A stretch of 64,000 bases of DNA from Chrysaora quinquecirrha (taxonomy: Eukaryota > Cnidaria > Scyphozoa > Semaeostomeae > Pelagiidae). Every line of letters begins with the position of its first letter. Position 1 is the first letter of the stretch. The stretch is from positions 2,873,203 through 2,937,202 of the forward strand of contig JACTAT010000060.1 of NCBI GenBank assembly GCA_014526335.1. The letters are read 5' to 3'. Made by a program: the position numbers and the translations under genes. The notes under the pieces were generated by a model. That model made no database searches. It worked only from the letters and a program-made list of their open reading frames with translations, and had not been told where the DNA came from. Shown here piece after piece: positions 1-12,010 of this stretch.

Positions 1-1004
1 TTCCTATAAATGTGATTTCTATAGCTTTTTGGATTTGCAAGAACTTTCTGGCATCCATTCAAACCACACTTAACGTTTTGCAAAGGGTGCAGTAAACATA
101 AATGCTGAATGTATTTAAGAACGGTGCATTTGACCAACAAACAGTGGGGACATTTAAATATCATTATGACTTATAAAGCCTACCACGAAATATAGCCTCG
201 TCTTCTTGAAGGCCACAACTCGCAGGCCACTGAATTACTTAGTCAATATCCCAGCTTTTTGCATCCATCTTTAGCCTAAAGTTCAAGAATTGTTCATTAG
301 TATTTCACACAAATCTAATTGAAATATCCGCATGTTTGTGAAGTTTTTTGAAGCTACTGTACTGTTATCTCTATCTGTAATTTTTACTTCATTCTGTAAA
401 ATATTTTATAAATGATTATGACAACATTGTCTCAATTGTCTTGATCTACAAATTTTGAAGAATTCGGCACCATTGCAAATTTTGAAGAATTCGCTGCAAT
501 TTTTATGGCAACAGCTTTCAAAAGTTTCTTAGCTCCTGCATCTAGAGATTTTGGAACTACGGTAGCAAATTCTGCAATCCTGAACATAAATTGGTGTATC
601 TTGTTTTTGAAAAATGCCTTTAGATTTATGTTAGAAATGTCCAGAAACATATCAACTTCAGTACTCCATGACAAATTTTAGATGACCTTATTTTGCTATA
701 TTCGATTCACCAAAGCATTCTTTAGGTATTCTTCTAAAATTGAAAAACAATGAAAAACTACTATCAATAAATGCTTTGTTATCGTACAATATGGTGAAAG
801 AAAAAGGGAAATTATTAAATAAAGCCAAACGAAAAAATGTGTAAAACTTTGATGCCCTCTTTTGTGCTTAATTGTAGAGGGGTTGAATTAGCAAGAGGAT
901 AGGAATTTTTCTACAGAATTTGATAAAATAACCCTGAAGATAGTGTCAAATTCCTGTAAACTGGTATTTATGTCATAACCAAATTACATAGTTACTAATA
1001 GATC
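1..1004. other. Unassigned AT-rich sequence
   Basis: No gene recognised. Short open frames here (for example minus strand 432-674) match nothing I know. About 50 bp at 749-800 (CAATGAAAAACTACTAT followed by TAAATGC) recurs at 1614-1665. Confidence 0.4.
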
Positions 1005-1260
1005 CTAGTTTTCACGAAGGGGCAGGCTGGCTACAAATGTAGGGCCCAGGCAATTTTGTCAAGAGAAGGCCCCCGAACTCAAAATGCATTTGTTGAAATA
1101 TTTCAAATGGGTTAAGAAGGGGGTGTTAGGGTGAGTTAATGAGGCCTCTTAACTAGGTAAGCAAGTTGCTTGCCAGTTAATGTCAAAATAAAAAATAATT
1201 TTAGGAGGGCCCTCGGACGATCACCCGAAAGGCGGACCAGCAAGTCCGTCTCTGGTTTTT
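1005..1260. repeat. Dispersed repeat, copy 1
   Basis: The core CTGGCTACAAATGYAGGGCC, followed by CAATTTTG, recurs at 4250-4460 in the same orientation, with further similarity downstream (AAGGGTGT and the AAGTTGCYT/AGTTAAT blocks). Family unknown. Confidence 0.55.
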
Positions 1261-1504
1261 AGCAATTTTGCAATATTTTTGCATTTTATCGTGCTGCCTT
1301 CGTTTTATAGAAAAATGGCCAAAATCTGTAGAATGAAGACATCTCTATAAAACCAAATATAAAGCAATCTTTGGTCTAGAACATGAATACCTGCATTTAT
1401 AACATCCAGAGCTCCCTATAAACCAAATATCACAACTAACCAACCTCGTGGGGATGACTAAAGTCAATGTCTTCGCTTTAAAGATAAATTTGATTGTTGC
1501 CTTG

Positions 1505-1670
1505 ATCATTGATCATGTTTCGTAAAAGCGTATTTCATTGTATTCGATTTGGACATTGTCTTCGGTCTTCGTTTTGTTGTTCTTCGTTCTTCGGTTTTCG
1601 TTTTGTAAACTCCCAATGAAAAACTACTATTGCTAAATGCTCTGCAATGAAACAATATTTTGAATGGTCG
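1505..1670 (-). repeat. Dispersed repeat with ACCGAAGAAC core, copy 1
   Basis: On the minus strand this segment reads AACCGAAGAACGAAG, then GAAGACAATGTCCAAATC and GAAACATGATCAA. A plus-strand copy with the same block order lies at 5636-5750. The two form a spaced inverted pair of an interspersed repeat. Confidence 0.6.
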
Positions 1671-1699
1671 AGGGCCAAAGATTACCAATGTATTTAAGT

Positions 1700-4249
1700 A
1701 CAAATGCCATCACCCCTTTCAAAGGAAATTGCGTTTTTCCAAACGAAGGAACTTTCATACAACTTTCATACAATTGTTATTATCCAGGTATGAGAATAAA
1801 TGCACGAAATTTTCACTTGCCCTTCACTACCCATACCCTATGACCTGGTAGTTTCTTATAATTCTAATATTACCTATTCTGTCATGTGTCCTTAGCTTGA
1901 TTTTAAAAATAAATCTTACTGAGCAGATAATTTTCAGCTAGACACCTTTCAGACTTCCATTTCAGCCTCCCTGTTTCTTATTTTTGAAATCATTTTTCAC
2001 CAGTTTATCACCCTATCACCCACTACCCCTCTCAAAAACATGTTTAAAATGCTTTTACTGGCAAGGGCTTGAGGCCGATGAACTTTTCTTGTGTGTATCT
2101 CAAACAATTTCGGATATAGCAAAGTCTGGACCAAAATTGGTGTCTCTTATAATGGTTTATTCTTATAAGAAGAAAACGTGTACACCCAGAAAACAACGAT
2201 AGATAAGTATAAACAAGTGTATATACTCAGGAAGAAGTCATCAGCACCAGTCTAGCACCTCCCTGGATTGCTAAGTTGTGACTTTTGTTTGACTCAAATT
2301 CGACCAAAGTTTGGTTAATTATAGATGAATAGTATATAGCATTACTGGAGCTATAATGTTTGATAAATACGTTTGAAACAGTTGCTTGAAAGTTACGACC
2401 TGACTTTCAAACCGCAAAGTTATTCCCGCAACTTCCCGCAAACTGAAACTTCCCGCTAAGTTAACATTCGTGAAGAACTGTTAAGGCTGAAAATCCTAAT
2501 CTACTCAATCTCCAGAAATAGAGAAACAAATGGAGAAGTGTTTCTATAGCGTTTCAGTAGGAATACTCTCATCCTCCAGCTTTTTAAAATTTTCTTTACA
2601 AGTCAAATTAGTTTATTGAGAAATGTTTGAAGGGTGAAAAAGATAATGCTTAGCACTATCTTTCACTATTTCTTTCATCGCAAATTTCATCTTTGAGTTC
2701 TCAAGCGCATTTCATTTAGACTATTAAGCGCAGTTCAAAGTAATTTATATCTATTTATGAGATACTTTCAACAAAATCTTCTTAAAAGTTTCTTTGCTTT
2801 CTTTCGTTCTTGTCCTCCTGAGGTTCTGAAAGCTATATCTCGAGCTCCACTGCCAAAATGTTGCCTCACATAAATTTCCTCCAATCAGCAGCCAGATTTT
2901 GCATGGTACTAGAAAACGGTGGGTAAATTTGACCAATCATAGCATCTAGCAAGAAGGGTTTTTTGAAAAACCCTTTGAAAAACCCTTGGTCTTTTTCAGC
3001 ATGTTTGCACGTCCGCTGGCCAGTGCCCGTGGAGCCGTGCTCTATGCGCTCTCTCTTTATTGCTTTTATATTATACTTTTTTCAAAAACTAACCCTGCAT
3101 TTTGAAAAACCTTACATTTCATCGTATTAGTGACATTTACACAAAATTGCCTTATTTTTCTTTGCCGCTCTTAGTTATTTTGGTGTGGTGCTAGGCCCGG
3201 TTAAATAGAGTATTAAGAAAAGCTGTGTCGACTTCTATCATCACCTGTTTCTTTCTGGGTTCTTTCTGAGGGTAAATAGGACCAATTTTGATGTGAAATC
3301 CGAGGATAAATGCTCTATGTATGTTAAATTAGAGGATATATTGCTCAAAGTTTGGCAATTTTGCTGGAAACCCAGTGACACGCACCTGCAGACAAACTGG
3401 CAAGCTATAAGCACTCAACAAATACACACGATAAAAGGTTGAAGAAATCTTTCTGATCAAATGAATATGACACTGATAAAGTTATTCAAAAAATGCTAAG
3501 AAACATTTAGCACTCAAAATTAGGGAGACTGGGGAGTTGCAAAGTTGCAAGAACAATCCAAGTTTACTGATAATAAAAACTAAGATTTTTTTCAGCCAAA
3601 TTGATAGTATTATAGCTTAACAAATCATGAACAATCAAAAGTTAAACAGGTTCAAAAATAAGAAACAAAATTACTGAAATTCTTTTTCAAAATTAAATTA
3701 TGTATTTTTGGCTTGTTAAATATGTACACACAATGGTGGGTGCAGAAGCAGTAAATTAGGAGCAAAACAGTAAGAAAAGTATTTTAACTTTATAGTACCT
3801 GAGTAGGATAGTTACAGCATTGAGCTTTCAACACCTGATGGTGAAAGATTCTATCAGATCTTTTGTGTAACTGATTTTAAGTTTAAATTAATGTCTGAGA
3901 AACCAGTTGTGTGAATGTTCTTTTGAATATAAATTACCTTATTTAACTTAAAATATCCACTAGAATTAATGTATTGGTGGTTTTCTTGTCATATGTACTG
4001 TATTTCTTCTTGATGCATGCCTGACTAAGATTTCAAGGGCTTATAATGTATCATGCAATTCCAAATCATTTGGTTCTTCCAAGCCAATTCTTGTTGGTTT
4101 CCTCGATGACAAACTGCACCAAAAAAAACAGAACAACAATTAAACAACCTGCTTGTGGAGTTAAAAATTAGTTTTTCAACTTGTCAGTATGGTTTTATCA
4201 TTCATGAACAGATTTATTGAATTTACTTCTTTTCTGCAACGAATTAATC
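1700..4249. other. Unassigned non-coding stretch
   Basis: About 2.5 kb without a recognisable gene. Around 2940-3000 there are clustered AAAACCCTTT strings, like those at 5340-5560. Nothing else stands out. Confidence 0.35.
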
Positions 4250-4460
4250 GGGGACAGACTGGCTACAAATGCAGGGCCCTGCCAATTTTGCTCAATAGGG
4301 CACACGCGAAAATATTAAAATTGATTGAGAAGGGTGTGTAACAGCGGTGAAGAGTGAAGAAGTAAACAAGTTGCCTCTCAATTAATATAAAGAAGACTTG
4401 CAATAAGTTTTTTGATAATAAGTTTGACCAGATAGTCCTGACTGTCCAGCTCCCCTAAGA
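4250..4460. repeat. Dispersed repeat, copy 2
   Basis: A diverged copy of the repeat at 1005-1260. It shares GGCTACAAATG, AGGGCC, CAATTTTG, GAGAAGGGTGTG and the CAAGTTGCYT block, in the same orientation. Confidence 0.55.
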
Positions 4461-5635
4461 AATTAATAAATTATGATATTTATAATATTAGAAGATATAA
4501 AAAATTATGAATTAAGTTGGTTTTCTTTTTATTCTATTCATTCCATTCTATTTGCAGATATTTTCTGCAAGAAAGTAGAGCTATGAACTACAGCAGCTAT
4601 TTCCTCAATGTTCAGACGGGAAAGGGTAAATCAGGTTTTCAGAGACACATTAATGTGCAACGTTATACCTACTGCAATGTGTTCAGGTTTGAATTATTTT
4701 AAAATGTCCTCAGGGCCTTTGTGGCAGGGGATGGTAAAACACCAGAGCATTTTTTTAAAAATTAAAATTAAAATTTGTTTGTCTGCCTCAGCATTTAGCA
4801 TAACAGTTATACTTCAATTATTGAAGGTTAATTCCAGTTACTTCAATAATTAAACTTCAATAGGAGCAAAACAATATATAAAAACCCAATGAAGGGTCTT
4901 TTGACAGGAGGAAAACAGGGGGAAACTCGTGAAAAATTCAGTTCAAGCCAAGCTGTGGGGTGCGGCAGAAAAACAATACTTAATACTCGTAATGTACAAT
5001 TATTGTTTTGATTTTCTTCTCCTGCTTCCTGACGATAACCAGCAATAGCTTGCGAATGGACATAACTCTGGTGGCTAGATGATCAACTAACTTGCTGCAT
5101 CACTCAGACCTATCGCGTGGAACTAAAAATGCGGCTATTTTGGCTGGAACACTGCTGCAGCATGCATAAACCGTAAACCGATGCCCGACTTTGCAATTCA
5201 TAAATGGTTTTGTTCAAACTAGAGAGACCAGGCCCAGATCAGATCAGGGCGAGGCAGAGTTGCACTCTGAGTGTGAAGGGTTGGGGTTTTCAAGGATCAT
5301 TAAATTAATTCATTTTTAGCAAGCATGTTTTTTAGAAAGGTGTTAACATCCCCTAGATGATCGAAAACCCTTATGCATTTTTAAAGACCTTTCCATTTTA
5401 ATTGTTTAAAACCCTTATGGGTTTTTCACAAAAATTTTAATCTGGAAAACCCTAAATTATGATTCAAAAACCCTTTTTCCATTTCAAAAACTCTTAAAAA
5501 TTGTAGAGAAAACCCTACAACTTGAAAAACTTTCTGACATATTGAAGAACCTTTCAAAAACCTTTATTTCTAAGAGGGTAGCAATGACATTCTTGAAATT
5601 CTTATATGAAAGCTTTTGCTTGAATTTGACAGAAA
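4461..5635. repeat. Non-coding stretch with AAAACCCTTA-rich segment
   Basis: No gene recognised. From about 5340 to 5560 the strings AAAACCCTTAT, AAAACCCTA and AAAAACCCTTTTT recur at irregular spacing, giving a degenerate simple repeat. Confidence 0.4.
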
Positions 5636-5750
5636 TGTTATGGGAGTCTAAAATACCAAGACTGAAGACCGAAGAACTACAAAACAAAAACCGAAGACAA
5701 TACCCAAATCAAATACATGAAATGTGCTATTCCAAAACATGATCAACCAA
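5636..5750 (+). repeat. Dispersed repeat with ACCGAAGAAC core, copy 2
   Basis: Plus-strand counterpart of 1505-1670. It reads GGGAGTCT, GAAGACCGAAGAACTAC, CCGAAGACAATACCCAAATC and AAAACATGATCAA in the same order. Confidence 0.6.
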
Positions 5751-5839
5751 TATCACAACATACAAAAGAAAGTGAACAGAATGAGTTACGTCAACATCAC
5801 AATGCAATTGCTTGGAAGTTAGAGAGGATATGGCCTATT

Positions 5840-8600
5840 CTAATAGTCACGAAAACTCTGCTTGTACTGTATTCGAAGAAATGGTCGATGTGATAAATTG
5901 TATTTACTTATTAGAATACTGTACATACGCCAAAGTGTAAAACGCAGACCTTCAGTATGATAGACTTTGCTAACTGCTGCTAAAAAATTACGATGTGTAG
6001 CTTTCATGTATTGAAGAGTTATGGAAAACTCAGCTGACGTTAGCATAGTTGTGTAGCAGGTATTTAGGAAAATGCTTGCCAAAAATATTTTTAGAGGATT
6101 TAATTCCAACACTTTGAGGTATATTATTCCAGATTTTAATGCCTTTGAAAGTGATAGCATTTTTCCTTACATTAGTTCTCACTGAAGAAAAAGAGAATAG
6201 ATTATGAGTAGCTTCACGAGTGTTATAATTGTGTCTAGAGGTGGTTTTTTAGAGTAGGTTGTAAAAGAGTTGTGGTTGATTGAAGTTTTTAATATCCTAC
6301 ATGAATTTCGCACATTCTAATGTATATGAATTTTCAAAGTTTAAGATACCAAGCTGTGAGAATAAAGGTTTTGAACTGGCTGTGGATTTTTCGTAGCATA
6401 TGACTCTAACTGCATTTCTCAAATTCCTGCAAGGTTTATCAAGATGTGATTTCAATGCACTTCCCCATGTGGTAAGTGCATAAATGTGTGGGGCAATAAA
6501 AGCATGATATAGATTGCTTAGTTTACTTGAAGGAAGAAAATGTCGCATTTTAGGAAGAATGCCAATGCCTTTTGATATTCTCATGTTTACATGCTGAATG
6601 TGTCGTTTCCAGTTAAGTTTATTATTAATCAAGACTCCGCGATATTTAATGTTATCTTTTACAAGTAATGTGGTATCATTTATTTTATATTAACCATTCT
6701 TGTTCTTTTTGTGTTTTTTGGAGTTATGATGAGTATGTTAGATTTATCAATGCTGAGAGTTAGTCTATTTGCAGAGAGCCAATTGGAAACTCCAAAAAGT
6801 TCCTTCTTCAATGTACATGCCAGAGAATTTAGATCTTTATGAGAAAAGAAAATGCTTGTATCGCCAGCAAACAGATGAAATTTTAAGACTTTTGATGATA
6901 ATGGCATGTTGTTAATGTATATGAGAAATAGAAGAGGGCCTAATACATTACCTTGTGGAACACCATAAGTTATATTACATGCCTCTGATAAAACGCCATT
7001 GATACAGACTTTTTTCCCTCAATTGGAAAGGTAGGATTTAAACCAATTTAATGCAGTTCCTCGAATGCCATAATGTTCTAATTTACTTAACAAGATTGAG
7101 CGATAAACAGTGTCAAAAGCTTTTGCAAGATCTAAAATTATGCAACAAGAAAAATGTTTATTTTCGACAGCACGAGTAAGCTGGTTGTATAAATCAAGTA
7201 TTGCTAAAGAGGTGGATTCTTTTTTTTGAAATCCAGATTGTTGAGGCAAAATTATACTATACTTTTCTAAAAAATTTGAAAGTCTATCATGCATAATGTT
7301 TTCAAATATTTTATTGAAGGTTGGTAAGATTGATATTGGACGGTAATCTGTAACTAATCGAGACTTAGCCTTGAAAATAGGTAAAACTTTTGCATATTTC
7401 AACAGTGCTGGAAATTCCCCTGTATTAAAAAATTCATTGATAAGATCAGCTAAAGGTCCCAAAACTACATCACTTTTACATTTAATCATCTTAATTGGTA
7501 TATCATACGATTCTGGTGATTTTGAATCATCAAGATTTATCATTTCATTTTTAACTTCTTCAGTACTAACTGGAGAAATGAAGAAACTATTTTCCAAAAG
7601 GTTCCTTTAAAAACCCTCTATGATTTTCTTTAGACGGGCCCAGTTTCATGACCAGATTTTGAGCAAAATTAGTGAAAGATCTGTTGAAGGCATTTTCAGT
7701 TACTTAATCGTCTGAAATCATATTACCACCCAAGTTCTAAGTCACCTTTTGATCGACTTTTGTTTTATTTTTATTAAAGATTTTGTTTATGCCTTTCCAT
7801 ACTCCGCAGACAAAGATCGATTTGTTTCCACGATTCATTATTTTAAAGGTAGTTTGAAGGTAATCCAATAGCTGGGAGGAATCTTTTCTTGGGTGATTGT
7901 AAACTACCCCATAAATGGTATTGTTGTTATTTTGATTTAAGACTTCGATCCAGAAAGCTTCATATTCACTGTCATGATCTTTAAAAGACTTTTTAGGTCA
8001 TTTTTAGAAAGATAAGAAATATGATCTTTTACTAAGAAACCACATCCACCCTTTAGATTGCTACCTTTTTGACCACTGAAAATTCTTATACCCTGCAATA
8101 CTTAAATGTCTTATCTTCTCATCATTCCCTTTATTATGCCATGTTTCACTCAAAGCTATTATTTCAAAATTATGATCAAGATTTTCAAATAGAATTTCAA
8201 GATTTTCAATACCTTTAAAAATAGAAGATATATTAGTATGGAGAATACTAGAGGTATTCTTACTTTCAATCTAAGAAGAGCTGATTAATTCATGAAACTC
8301 ATGATTATCATAGTATTGAAAATCTGTGAAGCTGTTCATATTACAGTTGATGTCATTGCTGATAAAGCTTCATGATCTTTAAGAGTTAATTTGCAAGTTT
8401 CAAGTTTTTCAAGTTGGCTAAAGGCTGGTAATTTTATGACTGTTGAACTACATCTACATGAGTAATTTTAGTTGAAAGTGAGATTGAGCAAGCAATTGTC
8501 ATCAATTTCAAAGAAAGGAAGCGACGTTAATGGTTTTTTGCAAAACAAAGGACACTCCAATGTCGTTAAATGACTATGCATGTAGGTGAAATACTAGTTA
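5840..8600 (-). mobile_element. CR1/jockey-like LINE, decayed ORF2
   Basis: A non-LTR retrotransposon copied through an endonuclease and reverse transcriptase. Read downward from 8600 there is a zinc-finger-tail remnant (LPFFEIDDN). The AP endonuclease follows (FEIIALSETWH, GGCGFLVKDHISY, GVVYNHPR). The linker comes next (WKGINKIFNKNKTK). The reverse transcriptase covers 7597-6690 (LPIFKAKSRLVTDYRPIS, IILDLAKAFDTV, GVPQGNVLGPLLF, LFAGDT). The C-terminal part includes WKRHIQHVNMRISK and ITFKGIKIWNNIP, ending at a TGA at 6030-6032. The copy is dead. The endonuclease jumps from FVCG straight into the linker, so its C-terminal half is deleted. There are several frameshifts and at least five in-frame stops. 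The catalytic motif reads FAGD in place of FADD. Confidence 0.92.
7019..7597 (-). pseudogene. LINE reverse transcriptase, N-terminal half of domain
   Basis: The longest open segment of the LINE at 5840-8600, 192 codons. It covers finger and palm motifs up to the catalytic aspartate block (LDLAKAFDTV, D in motif A intact). A frameshift around 7600 separates it from the linker domain. It continues in the same frame through GKKVCINGV and GVPQGNVLGPLLF into the FAGD block at 6680-6907. Confidence 0.9.
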
Positions 8601-8639
8601 GGAGATTTTGCACATTTTTTATGTATACCCTTAAGAATA

Positions 8640-8870
8640 AATAGAATTTGCACAAACTTTGCAGATAGTTTGCTCTATTGTTTTATCTGCATTTGGAAGT
8701 ATGCCAAGAGTTTGTGCAAATTTGCAAAGCACAAGCAAACTGTTGCAAGCTAAAAGCAAACTTTGTAAAGTGTATGCATAAAGATAGCATTATGCAAACT
8801 TGTTACTTGATTGCTTGCTGGAGAGTTGTTTTCAATATGTTTCCTGCAAATTCAGATGGTTGACAATAAA
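8640..8870. repeat. TGCAAAC-rich stretch 1
   Basis: The strings TTTGCAAA, GCAAACT and TTTGTGCAAA recur at irregular spacing. The same vocabulary returns at 11200-11710. It may be a decayed tandem repeat; no unit length is clear. Confidence 0.4.
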
Positions 8871-9544
8871 ACCACTATAATCAAGTTAGCGGAAAAGTTT
8901 TTTCTTGGCAAAAGCAATAACTTTTTTTAATAAGCAACTGGTCAGTTAGCAGCTCAGTGTGTAGAAATGATTGATTGAAAATTTCGCCCCCAGCAATTTT
9001 TCACAGTCAAATCCTTGATAGAAATTAACGCCTATAAAATCAATATCTTAAAGACTAGAAGCATAAAATTTTGCTTCGGTCATTCGGATGTTATCTATTC
9101 CTTCAGTATTTTCATTGGCAAGTAGAGTCGCATTATCCCAGCTATTTCTTCTGGTAGCATCTTCTTTTCCGACATCTGTACTGTTGTTGTATGACTTCAC
9201 CAAGCGCTATAAAATCACCGCCAAGACCCTCTTTTGTTACTTTTTCTGGTGCGACTATTACTTCAACTGACTCTCTTTGAGTACCACTCAGAATTACTAG
9301 GCAAATTCTTCCACCAATTTTTCGTCCACCGTGAAACGTCCTCTAATGCGAAATCACTCCTAAACTGTTCACCATATTTTGCTCGTTTTCCACCTGCCAT
9401 TCCGTAGAAGGTTATAGAATAACTTAATCGATAATAAAGCTACAATTTTTCTCATTTATTTTTTCGATTTGGATATTTATAATAAAACATAGTTGTCTAA
9501 TTTCGTCAAAAATGCTTCATCTTAACAGCTAACATAAAGAAAGC
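8871..9544. other. Unassigned stretch with a possible minus-strand coding start
   Basis: On the minus strand an ATG at about 9404 opens a frame beginning MAGGKRAKYGEQFRSDF and continuing WTKNWWKNLP for about 46 codons. Other frames carry on with EVIVAPEKVTKEGLGG and NSWDNATLLANENTEG further down. This could be a frameshifted gene fragment of unknown family. I recognise no domain and give it low weight. Confidence 0.2.
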
Positions 9545-9700
9545 GCCAAATGAGCCAATCACATTAGAGCAAATTCTGCAAAAGACGCAAAATAATTATA
9601 TTCGTTGCTGTAAATAAAAATAAAAACACATGGTCATATTTTTGTTACTACAGTGATAACTGAGAATAATAAAAAGATAGAACAATGGCAAAAACAAAAC
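9545..9700. repeat. Dispersed repeat shared with 54715-54850, copy 1
   Basis: CCAATCA, AATAATTATA, TCGTTGCT, TAAATAAAAATAAA and GTTACTAC follow in the same order and spacing at 54715-54830. Two diverged copies of one family, 45 kb apart, in the same orientation. Confidence 0.6.
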
Positions 9701-10082
9701 GATGCGGCTTGGGTATAACGAAAAGATCACGCAGGTTTCCAGGTCTTTTTATAGCAGGCCCTTGGGAGTTTATATTATTGAACTAAAACTGAAAAACATT
9801 TGAAAAGCTTGAATCTTTAAATGAGGCCCGTGAGATACAATCCCTTGTCAACATCATTGATATCACGCTTCTTTTCACGAACACGAATGACGGTTGAAAG
9901 TTGAATTTGCGTTGCAATCCAACGGCGAAGCCAGAGGTCAAACTGCCAAGGTCAAGAAAAACAGCGATAAACCTAATAGATCTTCCATTTAACAAATACA
10001 GTAAGCTGCAAAAGTCATCAAATGGCTCTAGAAGTGACAGTAACTGTACAAAGAACAGACAAAGAGGGTTTCAAAGGCTGTA

Positions 10083-11187
10083 GTGAGATGGAACGTTGAA
10101 AATTCTCCACTTGAAGTGAGTATCCTTTCCCTCAGTGACGTTTTCGAGAAGAAAATTTTCAAAGAAAGTGGCTTCACATTTGATTTTAAGAACCCACCAC
10201 AATCATGCAACTCACTGCCCGCAACATCGCTCCAACTCAATCAGGATGGCATTTATGTTGCGAAATGGATTGAGTACAAATCACAAGGAGGAAATAAAAT
10301 AAAGATTCCGAAATTCTATGATTGCAAAATTCTGAAGGTCAATACCGTTGGTGAGTTTTTGTTACTTTTTCCATTGAACTGTCTTTAATGCTTAAGCGCT
10401 AATAGATTCAAATAGATTGGTCAAGGGCCCTTGAATGTTGAAGTTTGAAGAGCATCTTTTATGTCATCTTCTTTCAAAACCTTCAAAACCTTTACTTGTC
10501 TGTGTTATTTTTTTTTAGCTACCAATAACTAGCAGCCCATTTTCAATGTACCAGCCAAGTAAAGCGACTGAGGTATATATATATTTGATTTCATACCATG
10601 TTGTGCATTGGAAAGGTTTAGGCTTTTGGAAAATGTTTCACCTTTCAATATATTTTGCAGCTTGTCATTACTTAGGTATAACATGTCACTACTTATTGCT
10701 TATAACGTGAAAACTTTGATTTGATCAAATATTTTCTGTTCAAATCATTCATCTGTGTGAATTTTCTCAATGAAAACCAATAAGATTTAAGAGTACTCAA
10801 ATCCTTCATTTATGTGCATTTTCTGAATGAAAACCAATAGGATTTAACAGTACTATGAGAACTATAGGGAGTTTCAAAGTTTAAAAACATATCAGAGAAT
10901 ACTCTCAGCAATAAAGGGTAAATGATATTTATGCAGATTACAAATTTATCCTTGTGCAAAATATTTAAGTATTGGTTCCTTAGTTCAGAACCCGAAAAGT
11001 ATTGTATCACGCAGTTAGTTTAAATAATAAACATATTTTGCCTTTTTTAGTTTTCTTGATGAAAAAGTTTCCTAGTGGGAAGTCTGGGTGCACAGATCAA
11101 GAAATTAACAAAAAGATAAACGTAAAATGTGATGGTTATTGCCGTGCATTTGGAAAGGAAACTCAGGACGATTTGTTAAAAAAATAA
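10083..11187 (+). CDS. Candidate 3' end of a spliced gene, two exons, function unknown
   Basis: Exon A is open through 10083-10350 (WNVENSPLEVSILSLSDVF ... FYDCKILKVNTV) and ends at a near-consensus donor G|GTGAGT. Exon B starts after CTTTTTTAG at 11051 and stays open in the matching phase (FLMKKFPSGKSGC ... CRAFGKETQDDLLKK) to a TAA at 11185-11187. The phase match and the charged, non-repetitive composition argue for real coding. Upstream of exon A, a plus-frame segment (LEVTVTVQRTDKEGFK) would join naturally after a one-base shift, so this may be a pseudogene. No domain recognised. The start at 10083 is only the limit of the open frame, not a chosen initiation codon. Confidence 0.3.
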
Positions 11188-11199
11188 AAACTTTTGTTA

Positions 11200-11715
11200 A
11201 AACAATAGAAACTTTCTGCAGCAATTTCAAGATATTTACTTCAGAAATGGTCATTTTGTATTCTACTTCTTTTCTTATCAGTAGCTTCAAAGAAATCATT
11301 TTGCTCATGTTTTTCTTTTGCTCTGGGAGCATGCACAGTGTTTGCAATCAATTTTCAAAATTTTTTCTGTTATTTGTCAGCTTGCAAGGGTTTGCACACA
11401 GTATGTGTAAAGGGTAAAAAGAGGTTTGCAGAGAACATGCATGCTGCAAACTCTATTCAAATATCTCATTGTTCATGATTTGCTGTTGGTTTGCACAATG
11501 CAAACCCTTTTGTTCTATGCTTATCACTGACAAACTCTAGGAGCTTGCAAAATGGTGCAAAATTCAAATGACTTCCAAACTATTTGCAAATTTGTATTGT
11601 TATTGTCTTTGAAAATTTTTTCATACTGCAAACACACTCACTGCAAAGTTTGTGACAAATCTGCTGCAAATCAATTGCAAACCCTGATTTTTTACTAAGG
11701 GTAAGATGATGGCAT
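11200..11715. repeat. TGCAAAC-rich stretch 2
   Basis: At least ten occurrences of TGCAAA, TTTGCA or GCAAAC in 500 bp, with variable spacing. Same vocabulary as 8640-8870. No fixed period seen. Confidence 0.4.
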
Positions 11716-11724
11716 TTGTCACCA

Positions 11725-12010
11725 GGAACAGAGGATTTCGCAGACAGATTGATTTAGAACAGGCAGAACATCATATCTGTTAAGAGATTCAAGAAACATG
11801 GAAACAGATTTAGCACTTGCAGGATTAAGTTGTTTGATTAGCTGTTTATCATCTAAACTGATGACAGGGAACACGTCATGCAAACAGACGCAACAGAAAT
11901 ATGGATCGTTTTTTTCGAGATTTCATGAAATAGTTTCTTATTTAAACCTGCGCATTTGAGGTGAATCCAAGAATTACATGAATCACAAAATATAGATTTT
12001 GGTCATCATG
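11725..12010 (-). pseudogene. LINE ORF fragment with a PHD-like zinc finger
   Basis: The minus strand reads ILCDSCNSWIHLKCAGLNKK, then after a frameshift NDPYFCCVCLHDVFPVISLD, then DKQLIKQLNPASAKSV. The CxxC, HxxC, CxxC pattern is a PHD-type finger of the kind found ahead of the endonuclease in some CR1-like LINEs. The LINE at 5840-8600 ends in similar sequence (LPFFEIDD). This is an isolated fragment lying next to the gypsy remnant. Confidence 0.6.

Noticed and set aside
5840..6160. 106-codon minus-strand open frame
   Set aside because: The LINE C-terminus here is in another frame (KGIKIWNNIPQSV, stop at 6030), so this frame is a shadow.
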